Shown here in pieces: positions 7,400-16,312 of a stretch of 27,207 bases of DNA; within the stretch, counting starts at the first letter, position 1, and each line of letters begins with the position of its first letter. This stretch comes from DATIHQ01 sp035480535 (lineage in GTDB: Bacteria > Chlamydiota > Chlamydiia > Chlamydiales > SM23-39). The DNA is taken from assembly GCA_035480535.1 (NCBI GenBank), contig DATIHQ010000076.1, positions 1-27,207 of the forward strand, written 5' to 3'. A model generated the notes under the pieces. It was not told where the DNA came from, searched no databases, and was given only the letters and a program-made list of their open reading frames with translations. A program made the translations under genes and the position numbers.

Positions 7400-7483
7400 G
7401 CGGCCATGGCGAAACTGGCAGACGCGCTAGATTCAGGTTCTAGTCGGGGCAACCCGGTGGAGGTTCAACTCCTCTTGGCCGCA
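7400..7483 (+). tRNA. tRNA-Leu (anticodon CAG)
   Basis: An 84-nt class II tRNA. The 7-bp acceptor stem is GCGGCCA (7400-7406) paired with TGGCCGC (7476-7482), with discriminator A at 7483. The anticodon arm is CTAGA (7427-7431), loop TTCAGGT, TCTAG (7439-7443), giving anticodon CAG at 7434-7436, which reads CUG. A variable arm (around 7444-7457) and a T arm with GGTTCAACTCC follow. The 3' CCA is not encoded, so it must be added by CCA transferase. Confidence 0.96.
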
Positions 7484-7495
7484 AAAAATAGTGCT

Positions 7496-7526
7496 AAAAA
7501 AATGAATGTAAAGCGCGCTTTACATT
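7496..7526 (-). terminator. Intrinsic terminator of the purA-to-plsC operon
   Basis: A perfect 22-nt palindrome (7505-7526; 9-bp arms AATGTAAAG/CTTTACATT around a GCGC loop) lies 18 nt past the cmk/plsC stop codon. On the minus strand it is followed after 2 nt by seven T (7502-7496), the layout of a rho-independent terminator. On the plus strand, ending the tRNA transcript, the following T-run is weaker and interrupted, so it may act in both directions unequally. Confidence 0.7.
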
Positions 7527-7544
7527 TGGAATTTTCTGCGTTTT

Positions 7545-8870
7545 TTAGGGTGGGTGGCCGGCGGCGCCTTTGTCAAACCATTCTTTGAGTTGGTGAATTG
7601 CCTGCTCTGCCCGCTTTGTGATGAATACTTGAGCTTCTTTTTTATCTAGAGATTCGAATTCCTCCCATTCAATGGGAGTGCCAAAGGCGACGGCCATTTT
7701 CCCAAAGAGCTTTGGAAATTTTTGTTTGCGGGGCCAGGCTTCGTAAGCTCCTTTGATATAGGCGGGGATGATCCGACATTTGGCTTTCTGAACGAGAAAT
7801 CCAAGACCTCTTTCGAGGGGCTGCAATTCTCCATTGGGAGATCTGCTTCCTTCAGGAAAAATAATGAGTTTATTTCCTTCTTGTAAGAGTTGGATCATGA
7901 GGCGAAAGGTGGTGGCATCCGAGGTTCCCCTCTCAATGGGGTGGGAGTTGAGGATGTGGATCAGGCGGCCGAGGAGGGGGACGTCAAAAAGGGAGGCGCG
8001 AGCGAGGAAATGAACTTCTTCCGGGCAAGAGATGGAGAGGACGGGGGGATCGTAGTGGGAGGTATGATTGGAGGCGAGGATGGCGGCGCCAGGTCGAAAG
8101 TGTTCGAGGCCATAGATTTTGAGGCGGAAGCAGAGCTTAAAGAAGAGGCGAGCGAGCGAATAAATGATGAAATAGGAGAGTTTCATCCGCGATTGCTTTT
8201 TGGAGCAGGGCATCGATTGGATCACTCGATCGATGACTTGGTCCGCTGTGAGGTAGGATGTATCGATCAAGATGGCATCGGGAGCTTGTTTTAAGGGGGA
8301 AATCGTCCGTGTTATATCTGCTTGGTCGCGCTGCTCAATTTCTTTCAAGATTTGTTCGAAATCCAGGGTATCCGCAAGATCGGGAAATTTTGTGAGAAGC
8401 TCTTTATACCTCCGCTCCGCACGCACTTTGGGTTTCGCCGTGAGAAAGATTTTCAGATCTGCATCGGGAAATACCACCGTTCCCATATCGCGCCCTTCGA
8501 AAACAGCATTGGTTTCATAGCCAAATTTTCTCTGGATTTTGACAAGAAATTTGCGCACTTCAGGATAAACGGCAATCTGAGAGGCTAAAGAAGAAATTTG
8601 TTGCGAGCGAATCTCTTTTGTCACATCGATATCGTCGACAAAATAATGGCGCTCTCCATTTTTATCGGTCTCAATGCGGTGTTTAAAATAGGGCAATATT
8701 CTTACGACTTTTTCTGGATCTGAAGGATCGACCCCTTCTTTCAGAATTTTCCAGGCGAGGGTTCGATACATGGCCCCTGTATCAAAAAAGGTAAATCCGA
8801 GCCGTTTAGCGACTCCTTTGGCTACAGTCGATTTCCCAGTGCCCGAAGGTCCATCAATCGCAATGATCAT
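7545..8870 (-). CDS. Fused cytidylate kinase / 1-acylglycerol-3-phosphate acyltransferase (Cmk-PlsC)
   Basis: One continuous 441-aa frame carries two enzymes. Residues 1-220 are cytidylate kinase (CMP/dCMP to CDP/dCDP): P-loop GPSGTGKST (7-15), GRDMGTVVFPDA (126-137) and RDQADITRTISPL (181-193). Residues 229-441 are a PlsC acyltransferase making phosphatidic acid: NHTSHYD (268-274, the HX4D active site), FPEGS (338-342) and IIPAYIKGAY (367-375), with a hydrophobic helix at 231-250. In Chlamydiaceae cmk and plsC are separate adjacent genes of about these sizes. Met229 could serve as an internal PlsC start, but no convincing Shine-Dalgarno precedes it. The start overlaps the cdsA stop (ATGA). 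PlsC product feeds CdsA, and CdsA consumes CTP, so the grouping is metabolically coherent. Confidence 0.93.
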   Translation of the reverse strand: MIIAIDGPSGTGKSTVAKGVAKRLGFTFFDTGAMYRTLAWKILKEGVDPSDPEKVVRILPYFKHRIETDKNGERHYFVDDIDVTKEIRSQQISSLASQIAVYPEVRKFLVKIQRKFGYETNAVFEGRDMGTVVFPDADLKIFLTAKPKVRAERRYKELLTKFPDLADTLDFEQILKEIEQRDQADITRTISPLKQAPDAILIDTSYLTADQVIDRVIQSMPCSKKQSRMKLSYFIIYSLARLFFKLCFRLKIYGLEHFRPGAAILASNHTSHYDPPVLSISCPEEVHFLARASLFDVPLLGRLIHILNSHPIERGTSDATTFRLMIQLLQEGNKLIIFPEGSRSPNGELQPLERGLGFLVQKAKCRIIPAYIKGAYEAWPRKQKFPKLFGKMAVAFGTPIEWEEFESLDKKEAQVFITKRAEQAIHQLKEWFDKGAAGHPP

Positions 8871-9712
8871 AATTTTATGTAATATAGATAGATGTAAAGA
8901 ATAGGAGCATTAAATAGAAGGGAGTCAATCGTATCTAAAGCGCCCCCAACGCCGGGAAGAGCATTGCTATCTTTTTTATTCGCATCTCGTTTGAGAAGAG
9001 ATTCTGAGAGATCTCCAAATTGCCCCGTCATTCCCAAAATCAGACCCAAAGAAAGCCATTCCACTGTCCCGAGGTGAAAACTCCTCGCTCCGATTGTATC
9101 GCTGAGAAGATGAAAAGCAAAACTGGCCAGTACAGCGCAGAGGAGTCCAAAAATGGCTCCTTCTACTGTTTTCCCAGGGCTGATATTGGGAGCTAATTTG
9201 CGCCGCCCCCAAAGACTTCCTGCAAAATAGGCTCCAATGTCGGTGAGTTTGGTGACCGCTAATAAATAGGCAACCCACCAACGTCCATCCTGACCTCCAA
9301 AATAGAGAATTCCCAAAACCATTCCCATCGGGACCGCGATATAAAGAAGACCGAAAGAAGAGACAGCTAAATCGACAACGGCTCCATCTTTTTCTCCAAA
9401 GTGGAGAGCAAAAAGAACGAGGAATCCAAGAAAAAAAACAATGATTGGGACACTATGGAGAGAATCATACTTTGCTGCGAGAAAGAAAGAGAGAACCTCC
9501 GCCATTGTCACTGCGAGGAGGAAAGGGAAAATCATTCGTCCTCCCTTCGCCTTGGCAAATTGTTCATACTCCCAAATCGCGACGGCTGTCAGAGCGGCAA
9601 CAAAAAGAGCCAAGATATATTGAAACCAAGAATTAAAGGCGAAAACAAGCAAGCAGACAACTGCGGTAATCGAGACTGTAGAAACAGCAAATCTTCGGCT
9701 TAGATCTTTCAT
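8867..9712 (-). CDS. cdsA: Phosphatidate cytidylyltransferase
   Basis: A 281-aa integral membrane enzyme that makes CDP-diacylglycerol from phosphatidic acid and CTP, the branch point of phospholipid synthesis. It has about eight hydrophobic segments and the CdsA C-terminal signature SLLKRDANKKDSNALPGVGG followed by ALDTIDS; the usual H and R of the PROSITE-type pattern are V and T here. I place the start at ATG 9712: it is preceded on the minus strand by GGAGGAGGG and overlaps the uppS stop (ATGA). The open frame continues upstream to 9898, but that part runs through uppS coding sequence and looks artefactual. It sits between uppS and cmk/plsC. Confidence 0.93.
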   Translation of the reverse strand: MKDLSRRFAVSTVSITAVVCLLVFAFNSWFQYILALFVAALTAVAIWEYEQFAKAKGGRMIFPFLLAVTMAEVLSFFLAAKYDSLHSVPIIVFFLGFLVLFALHFGEKDGAVVDLAVSSFGLLYIAVPMGMVLGILYFGGQDGRWWVAYLLAVTKLTDIGAYFAGSLWGRRKLAPNISPGKTVEGAIFGLLCAVLASFAFHLLSDTIGARSFHLGTVEWLSLGLILGMTGQFGDLSESLLKRDANKKDSNALPGVGGALDTIDSLLFNAPILYIYLYYIKL

Positions 9713-10494
9713 ATCCCTCCTCCCAGTCTTCGATTTCGGGACTGGAAAGCGAGAACTGCCTCTAATAGGTGTTTGGATGAAAAATTGGGCCAAAATACAT
9801 CCGACGCATAGATTTCCGCATAAGAGATCTGCCATAAAAGAAAATTGCTCACGCGAAGCTCTCCACTTGTTCGAATCAATAGATCGGGATCTCCCCAATC
9901 GCTTGTGTCCATATATTTGGAAATTTGTTCTACAGTCAATTCTTCAGGCTGAAATTTTTCTCTGTCATATTGTTGGATAATTTTCACAAGAGCCCGTCGA
10001 ATCTCATCCCTTCCGCCATAATTCAAAGCTAGAACGAGGCGGATCTTTTCGCAATGTTCTGTTGCTTTCTTGGTCTGCTCAAACGCATTCAGAACATTTA
10101 AGGGAAGCCGCGAAAGATCCCCAATCCCTTCCAATCGAATCCCATCGCGGATCATGTGTTCTCTTTTTCGGATGAGATAAAGTTCGAAAATGTTCATGAG
10201 CGCTTCAATTTCTTTTTCAGGTCGAATCCAATTTTCCGTTGAAAAAGCATAGACAGTCAGCGTCTTAATTCCCAGGTCAGAAGCGGCTCGAACGACATCG
10301 GTCAACACTTCTGCCCCTTCCCAATGTCCCATCATCGGAGGCAAACCCTGTTGCTTAGCCCAGCGTCGATTCCCATCCATAATGATGGCCACATGCTTTG
10401 GGATCTTTTGGGGATCGAGAATCGCCAATTCTTCGGAAGAATAGCAATTTTTTGTTTCAGCTGTTTCAAGAGACAAATCAGAATGGGCAGTCAT
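9709..10494 (-). CDS. uppS: Undecaprenyl (isoprenyl) diphosphate synthase
   Basis: This 261-aa cis-prenyltransferase condenses isopentenyl diphosphate onto farnesyl diphosphate to give the C55 lipid carrier needed for peptidoglycan and O-antigen precursors. Family blocks are all present: HVAIIMDGNRRWAKQ with the catalytic Asp (about residue 40), GHWEGAE, LTVYAFSTENWIRP, LALNYGGRDEI and DLLIRTSGELRVSNFLLWQ, ending with RNRRLGG. About 33 residues precede the core, slightly longer than in E. coli UppS. It begins 3 nt after the purA stop and overlaps cdsA, so translation is probably coupled along the operon. Confidence 0.96.
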   Translation of the reverse strand: MTAHSDLSLETAETKNCYSSEELAILDPQKIPKHVAIIMDGNRRWAKQQGLPPMMGHWEGAEVLTDVVRAASDLGIKTLTVYAFSTENWIRPEKEIEALMNIFELYLIRKREHMIRDGIRLEGIGDLSRLPLNVLNAFEQTKKATEHCEKIRLVLALNYGGRDEIRRALVKIIQQYDREKFQPEELTVEQISKYMDTSDWGDPDLLIRTSGELRVSNFLLWQISYAEIYASDVFWPNFSSKHLLEAVLAFQSRNRRLGGGI

Positions 10495-10497
10495 AGT

Positions 10498-11784
10498 TTA
10501 CTCATTAAAAAACCTGTCCATCCAAATTGTCCTCTCTCGATCAGGCCCCACAGAAATAATGGAAATGGGTACCTCACAAAGCTCTTCAATGCGGCGCAAA
10601 TAGGCCTTTGCAAGACTTGGAAGATCATCATAAATTTGGATATCTCGGGTTGATTTTTTCCATCCGGGGTGTGTTTCATAAATCGGTACCGCGCGTGAAA
10701 GTTCTTCACTTATAGCAGGAAAGAGGCGGCAATGTTTATACCCAACGCAGATTTTAATTTCATCTAGGTCATCGAGAATATCGAGTTTTGTCAATGCCAA
10801 AGAATCAATCCCGTTGAGACAGATCGTATGTTTTAATAAAAAAGCATCAAACCACCCGATGCGCCGTTTCCGCCCTGTTGTCGTGCCTAATTCTCTAGAC
10901 GTTGCATGATCGGGAAATAAAGAGAGCTCTTCTTCTGAAAGCTCCGTCGGCAGAGGTCCCTTACCCACACGGGTTGTATAAACCTTTGTCACCCCAATTG
11001 TATGCTCTACCTGAGAAGGCCCAAAGCCTAACCCGGCGCATATTCCCCCGCTCAAAGTACAAGAAGAGGTCACAAAGGGATAAGTCCCAAAGGTAATATC
11101 AAGCAATGCGCCTTGAGCTCCTTCAAATAATATCTTTTCTCTCTTTTTGCGCGCTTTAAATAATTGTTCTTCCACAGGAGATGCAAAAGGAGCCAGCCGC
11201 CTAGCAAATTCTCTATAGGCTTCAAAAATGGGCTTAAATTCTAAAGGAGGGTGGTTAAATTCCTTTTCAAATTGCTTATTTTTGATCTCTAAAGCCTTCC
11301 GCAATTTTTCTTCAAAAATTTCTTCAGAAAGCAAGTCTGCGAGCCGAATTCCCGACCGACTCGCTTTATCGACATAACAAGGGCCGATGCCCCGGCCTGT
11401 GGTCCCAATTGCGGCGGAACCCCTCTGCTTTTCTAACAGTTGATCCATCAACTGATGATAAGGGAAAATTATATGGGCATAAAGAGAGATGAATAGGCGG
11501 TGCTCAAAATGAATTTGGGCTTTCTTCAACCCCTCCATTTCTTCCAAAATCGAAGAGGGGTCGATCACTGTCCCTCCCCCAATATAGCACTGAGTATGAG
11601 GGTATAAAATCCCCGAAGGGATCAGATGAAACCGATGCTCCTTTCCCTTGGCGACAATGGTATGCCCTGCATTATTGCCCCCTTGCGCCCTGGCAATATG
11701 CTTAGCCCGTTCAGAAAGGAGGTCGATGACCTTTCCCTTCCCTTCATCGCCCCATTGCATCCCAATAACTGCAATGCTCTCCAT
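10498..11784 (-). CDS. purA: Adenylosuccinate synthetase
   Basis: This enzyme converts IMP, aspartate and GTP to adenylosuccinate, the first committed step to AMP. I choose ATG 11784 (428 aa) because the family's N-terminus begins just before the GTP loop, here MESIAVIGMQWGDEGKGK; a longer frame from ATG 11817 adds 11 residues without a better ribosome-binding site. Other signatures are GGNNAGHTIV, GTTGRGIGPCYVDKASRSG (IMP site), ILFEGAQGALLD, GVTKVYTTRVGKGPLP and the Asp-containing GIDSLALTKLDILD. Length is standard. It heads the unit purA-uppS-cdsA-cmk/plsC and diverges from secDF. Chlamydiaceae, as I recall, lack purA, so its presence argues for a non-Chlamydiaceae member with more purine metabolism. 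Confidence 0.95.
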   Translation of the reverse strand: MESIAVIGMQWGDEGKGKVIDLLSERAKHIARAQGGNNAGHTIVAKGKEHRFHLIPSGILYPHTQCYIGGGTVIDPSSILEEMEGLKKAQIHFEHRLFISLYAHIIFPYHQLMDQLLEKQRGSAAIGTTGRGIGPCYVDKASRSGIRLADLLSEEIFEEKLRKALEIKNKQFEKEFNHPPLEFKPIFEAYREFARRLAPFASPVEEQLFKARKKREKILFEGAQGALLDITFGTYPFVTSSCTLSGGICAGLGFGPSQVEHTIGVTKVYTTRVGKGPLPTELSEEELSLFPDHATSRELGTTTGRKRRIGWFDAFLLKHTICLNGIDSLALTKLDILDDLDEIKICVGYKHCRLFPAISEELSRAVPIYETHPGWKKSTRDIQIYDDLPSLAKAYLRRIEELCEVPISIISVGPDRERTIWMDRFFNE

Positions 11785-11880
11785 GTTCTTTAAATTCCAA
11801 TTTGCTGGGTCAATCATAGCTCAAGAGCCATATCGCCGGAACAATTTTTTAAGCGGGCGTTCAATTCGTTTCTTAACATC

Positions 11881-11909
11881 TAGACAAGATCGATCCGATT
11901 CGATATGCT
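11881..11909 (+). promoter_or_regulatory. Putative secDF promoter
   Basis: TAGACA (11881-11886, 5/6 match to -35) and TATGCT (11904-11909, 4/6 match to -10) with a 17-bp spacer. A start near 11916 gives a 20-nt leader carrying AAGGG (11926-11930) 5 nt before the secDF ATG. It lies in the 151-nt gap between purA and secDF, which should also hold the purA promoter; I could not place that one. Confidence 0.45.
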
Positions 11910-11935
11910 TTTCCGATTCAGATTGAAGGGTTTCA

Positions 11936-14900
11936 ATGGATAAGCAAAGAAAGTGGCAACTATTTCTAATCCTCGCAGTGATCGCATTAACCATTTATAA
12001 CATTCTCCCCACAGTTTTCTACTACTGCAAACCACTAAAAGAGCCGATTGGCCCTTCGCAAGGAGAGGAAATTGCTTGTTCAATCGAGAAACGAGTCAAT
12101 GACCTTGAAAAGGAAACAAAGGAATGGCTCGCCTCATTTTGCGAATTATTGAATGTAAAGCCCTCATTGATCTCCATCGATCCAGAAAATCCGCAATTGG
12201 CGTTAGTCAAGTTTACAAAAAAGGAAGAGGCCGCCCGTTTCCAGGCCTATTTACCCCGTGCAGGTTCTTTGATTTCCTTCCCTCCAGCCCAATTGGGAGT
12301 CGCTTCGCAAGATGAGGGGGGAAAAGAGATATGGGTTCAGCGGCGGATCCCGATTCATTCCCAAAAAGAACATTTCACCTTTACTTCTAAACGTGAAGCG
12401 GATGGGTCTTTAGCTCCTTTATATAAGCAACTGATCCTCGATCGAGCCGCTCAGATTGGATTTGCCTTAGCAGGTCCTACTGAATCGGCCTATGCTTTGA
12501 GTTCAATAGAACAAAATCCAGGCGCCCTAGAATATTTAGCGAGCCAGATCAATACGTTTTCTGAATTTTTCGAAGAAACTGGATCGATTGCTTCCCGTTT
12601 TGCCGCTTCGCTGACCCAAGGCTTTTTTTCGAGCCGAGACGAGACTCTCTCCCGTTTGATCTCAGCATTTGATGCCCAAAGAGATGAGATAAAAAAGAAA
12701 AAGAGTTCCTTAGAAAATCCAGAAGAGCTCCGCCTTCTTGAGAAAAAGGAAATCGCCCTGGCTCGAGCCGGAACTTTCTTGAAGAAATACAAACTCCATT
12801 TCGCGTCGGGAGAAAATCCTTGGACTCTCTCCCAAATCCAATCCATTTTACAAGAGGGGAAAGATTCCCTTTCATTAGAAAACCGAAATCCTCTCTTCTC
12901 CGAATTGACGATCGACTGGACAAAAGAGCAAATTCTCCTCAAGCTTCATCCCGACGTAGCTGCTTATCGAACTGTCGCTAAAAACAAGGAAGTCTTTGAG
13001 CAGCTCTTGATCAATGAAGTGGCTAAAATCACCCGATTCTCTCAAGAAACCCTTGCCCCTGGAAATGGGGAATTTAGCGTTGCCCTTCACCAGCTCCCGA
13101 ATACCCAAAGTTTCTTAGTCCTCAATTTAGAAAAAATCGGCCAGCAGCAAGCAACTCAAATCACTTCGCTTCTTCAAAATAATTGGAACCCCAAACATCC
13201 CGATTTGCAAAGCTTGAAAATTGTAGACTATTCCGCCTATCAAAAGCTCTCTTTGCAAGATCAAGCCTTATCCTTAATTGTCTGCGCGCCGACTTCCAAT
13301 GAAACGGCCTCGCTGCCCGGGTTTCGAAATAACTCCATCTACGTGATTGCAAAAGGGATCGATCAGATTGCCCAAAACTATGAGCAGCTCCCCGATTCAG
13401 ACCCAGCTCACCTTTTCAGCACTGATTTCCGCAAACTCGCCGAACTCTTAAAGCAGAATGGCTTTCACGGCTATCGCGGCTCGAATAATGACTATATTTT
13501 TGAGCGCACTGATTTCTATCGCCCGCTATTGGCTGCGACGAGAGAGAACTTTTCCGTTCATGGCACCCAAAAGTTCGCTTATCTGGAGTTTTCCGACTTA
13601 GAACAGCGGCTCGTTGCTGCGAATAAGATCGAAACCCTCATCCATGAAGATCTTTTGAAGTGGAAAGATGAGTTCCACTCTGCACAAATCAGCCTCAATC
13701 CTGGAATGCGCTTCGACGTCCCTAAACCGACGAAAAGTGTTTTCTGGAGCAATTTGAACCTTTCTGTGCGAAAACTATTCCGCGGAGATGAGAGAAAAAT
13801 CATCCGCTGGGGACTTGATTTATCTGGCGGAAAAACAGTTCAAATCGAACTCTGCGATGCCAATAATCAGGCGGTAAAGAATGAGGCCGATCTCAAGCAA
13901 GGGATCAATGAGCTCTACAATCGCGTCAATAAGATGGGAGTTTCTGAAGTTTCCATCCGCCAAGTGGGAAGCAATATCGTCCTCGACTTTCCCGGCTCTC
14001 AATCGCTTTCTGCTGCCGAGTTGATCAAAGCCTCTTCTATGTATTTCCATCTGGTCAATGAGAAATTTTCCATTGGAAATGCGTCTTTAGCCGATAGCGT
14101 AAACCGCTTCTTGCAAGAAGTTTGGAATGAAGCCGTTGTCACCAACCGAAGAGATGTGCAAAGTGTCAACGCCATCGCATGGAAACATATGTATGGCGAT
14201 TCTTTAGATGCCGCCGCTCCACAGCCTAGAACAGAGGCCGCTCGTACCCTTTTTGAAAATGGCCTTAAACTTCAATCTCCAAATGACCCGGTCATGAGCA
14301 ACGCGGTCAATGATGCAGTCTCAAAAATCGCCGTCTTACGAGGCGCCGATTTTACTGAATGGTATGGACAAAGCCATCCACTGCTGATTGTTTTCCGCAA
14401 TTATGCTCTTGAGGGATCTCAGCTCGATAACATCCGCTCCAGCTACGATCCATCCAAAGGAAATTTCTTAAGCTTTGAAGTGATTGGCTCTGTCCTGAAT
14501 CGAGATGGGGTCAAAAGCAATCCGCGCAATGATCTTCACTCTTGGACTTCCCGCTTTTCTAAAGAGAAAATCATGGGAACAGCCAATGAAGCGTATTCCC
14601 GGGGAAAGGGATGGCGCATGGCCGTGCTTTTGAATGATACGGTGATTAGCGCGCCCACCTTAGATTCCGCACTCCGCGATAGCGCGATGATCAGCGGCAG
14701 CTTTTCTCAAAGAGAAGTGAACCAATTGGCCGCCGATCTCAAGGCGGGATCGCTCACTTTCACTCCCCATATTCTCTCTGAAAAGAATGTAAGCCCCGAA
14801 TTAGGTCAATCAGATCGGATTCAGGGAATCACTGCGACCATTATCGCTCTCATTTTAGTCATTGTCGCGATGGTGGTTTATTACCGCTTTGCTGGTTTTG

Positions 14901-16312
14901 TCGCCTCTATTGCCGTTCTCTTCAATTTGTTGATCATTTGGGCCACGCTTCAGAACTTGGGGGCTACGCTTACCTTAGCTGGGCTGGCTGGAGTCATTTT
15001 AAATATAGGAATGGCTGTCGATGCCAACGTCCTTGTATTTGAGAGGATCAAGGAAGAATTTGCCGTAACGGGGAGAATTGCCTCTGCCATTTCTGCGGGG
15101 TATAAGAAGGCTTATAGCGCCATCATCGACTCGAATGTCACCACCATCATCGCTGCGCTCATCTTATTGAATTTTGATGCAGGCCCCATTAAAGCCTTTG
15201 CCATCACGCTGATCATTGGAATTGTCTCTTCGATGTTCACGGCTCTTTTCATGACCCGCTTCTACTTCTCCGGCTGGGTCCAGAATCCGAAAAATAAAGC
15301 ATTGAACATGGCCAATTGGATCCATGCGAAAAAAATCGATTTCCTTAAACGGGCCAAACTCGCCTTTGGGATCGCGGCGGCCATCATTGTGGTTGGCGGC
15401 TATCTCGTTTATGCTGAGCGATTTACGATCTTTGGAATGGACTTCACTGGGGGGTTCTCTCTCAATCTAGAGATTGCAGGAGATCCAAATCAAAGCTACC
15501 TTCAGAGTGTAGAAAAGGCGTTTGTTCAGGGTGGAGCCAATGCCCGCGATTTCCAAATTCGTGAGCTGAATCCGTCGAATCATCTCCGCGTTCTGTTTGG
15601 AACGAGCATGGAGCAGCCAGACAAACCGTTTTATGGCATGCCCGTAGAAAACGAATTGGGCAAAAATCCTCGAATTGAATGGGTAGTGCAGGCGCTCGAG
15701 TCACAAGATATCGCATTATCTTCTCAGTCTTTGTCTCAGTTGGAGAAGAATTGGACTGCGATGAGCGGCCAAATGTCCGATAGCATGCGCAATAATGCCC
15801 TCATTGGCCTTTTGATTTCATTCGTGGGCATTTTCATCTACATCGCCTTCCGTTTTGAATATAAATTTGCGGCGGCAGCGATCATCTGCTTGCTTCACGA
15901 CGTATTGATCACATTGGGGCTAATGGGTCTTTTGCATGCCGTAGGCGTTCCTGTGCAGATCGATCTCAACACAGTTGCCGCTTTGATGACGATTGTTGGC
16001 TATTCGCTCAACGATACGATCATTATTTTCGATCGAATTCGGGAAGAAAGTCATATTAGAAACCGACGTCCGCTTCACGAGGTGGTCAACACTGCCTTAA
16101 ATTCCACGTTGAGCCGCACGACCATTACCTCGGGGACAACTCTATTGGTCTTAATTGCGCTTGTTGCACTGGGAGGTTCATCGATCTTTAGTTTTGCTCT
16201 CGTGATGACGATTGGGGTCTTCTTTGGAACCCTTTCTTCCTGGTATATCGCTTCACCTCTAATGCTCTTTTTCCACAGCCGGGAAGAAAAGCAACTGGTG
16301 CAAGAGGTTTGA
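11936..16312 (+). CDS. secDF: Fused protein-export membrane protein SecD-SecF
   Basis: A 1458-aa fusion of SecD and SecF, the proton-driven subunits that help the SecYEG translocon pull proteins across the inner membrane. Residues 10-30 are the first membrane helix. The SecD P1 signature GLDLSGG appears only at 626-632, so nearly 600 residues are inserted between helix 1 and the conserved periplasmic domain. The SecD membrane core follows, with MAVDANVLVFERIKEE from 1026. SecF begins about 1140, with GMDFTGG at 1167-1173 and VGYSLNDTIIIFDRIREE from 1354. Asp1029 and Asp1360 are candidates for the conserved proton-relay Asp residues. A fused, enlarged SecDF is familiar from chlamydiae. Start is supported by AAGGG 5 nt before the ATG. 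Confidence 0.95.
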   Translation: MDKQRKWQLFLILAVIALTIYNILPTVFYYCKPLKEPIGPSQGEEIACSIEKRVNDLEKETKEWLASFCELLNVKPSLISIDPENPQLALVKFTKKEEAARFQAYLPRAGSLISFPPAQLGVASQDEGGKEIWVQRRIPIHSQKEHFTFTSKREADGSLAPLYKQLILDRAAQIGFALAGPTESAYALSSIEQNPGALEYLASQINTFSEFFEETGSIASRFAASLTQGFFSSRDETLSRLISAFDAQRDEIKKKKSSLENPEELRLLEKKEIALARAGTFLKKYKLHFASGENPWTLSQIQSILQEGKDSLSLENRNPLFSELTIDWTKEQILLKLHPDVAAYRTVAKNKEVFEQLLINEVAKITRFSQETLAPGNGEFSVALHQLPNTQSFLVLNLEKIGQQQATQITSLLQNNWNPKHPDLQSLKIVDYSAYQKLSLQDQALSLIVCAPTSNETASLPGFRNNSIYVIAKGIDQIAQNYEQLPDSDPAHLFSTDFRKLAELLKQNGFHGYRGSNNDYIFERTDFYRPLLAATRENFSVHGTQKFAYLEFSDLEQRLVAANKIETLIHEDLLKWKDEFHSAQISLNPGMRFDVPKPTKSVFWSNLNLSVRKLFRGDERKIIRWGLDLSGGKTVQIELCDANNQAVKNEADLKQGINELYNRVNKMGVSEVSIRQVGSNIVLDFPGSQSLSAAELIKASSMYFHLVNEKFSIGNASLADSVNRFLQEVWNEAVVTNRRDVQSVNAIAWKHMYGDSLDAAAPQPRTEAARTLFENGLKLQSPNDPVMSNAVNDAVSKIAVLRGADFTEWYGQSHPLLIVFRNYALEGSQLDNIRSSYDPSKGNFLSFEVIGSVLNRDGVKSNPRNDLHSWTSRFSKEKIMGTANEAYSRGKGWRMAVLLNDTVISAPTLDSALRDSAMISGSFSQREVNQLAADLKAGSLTFTPHILSEKNVSPELGQSDRIQGITATIIALILVIVAMVVYYRFAGFVASIAVLFNLLIIWATLQNLGATLTLAGLAGVILNIGMAVDANVLVFERIKEEFAVTGRIASAISAGYKKAYSAIIDSNVTTIIAALILLNFDAGPIKAFAITLIIGIVSSMFTALFMTRFYFSGWVQNPKNKALNMANWIHAKKIDFLKRAKLAFGIAAAIIVVGGYLVYAERFTIFGMDFTGGFSLNLEIAGDPNQSYLQSVEKAFVQGGANARDFQIRELNPSNHLRVLFGTSMEQPDKPFYGMPVENELGKNPRIEWVVQALESQDIALSSQSLSQLEKNWTAMSGQMSDSMRNNALIGLLISFVGIFIYIAFRFEYKFAAAAIICLLHDVLITLGLMGLLHAVGVPVQIDLNTVAALMTIVGYSLNDTIIIFDRIREESHIRNRRPLHEVVNTALNSTLSRTTITSGTTLLVLIALVALGGSSIFSFALVMTIGVFFGTLSSWYIASPLMLFFHSREEKQLVQEV

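Noticed and set aside
7406..7588. A 60-codon open frame on the plus strand.
   Set aside because: It consists mostly of the tRNA-Leu gene and its terminator region and overlaps the cmk/plsC end.
7890..8588. Several 80-134 codon plus-strand frames opposite cmk/plsC.
   Set aside because: They are antisense to a gene with clear catalytic motifs on the minus strand, and their products are compositionally odd with no domain.
9713..9898. 62-codon N-terminal extension of cdsA.
   Set aside because: It lies entirely within uppS, resembles no CdsA sequence, and the ATG at 9712 has a strong ribosome-binding site and an ATGA overlap.
11891..11919. CCGATTC repeated twice upstream of secDF as a regulator-binding direct repeat.
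   Set aside because: Seven bases repeated once in a short region is expected by chance often enough, and no wider symmetry is present.
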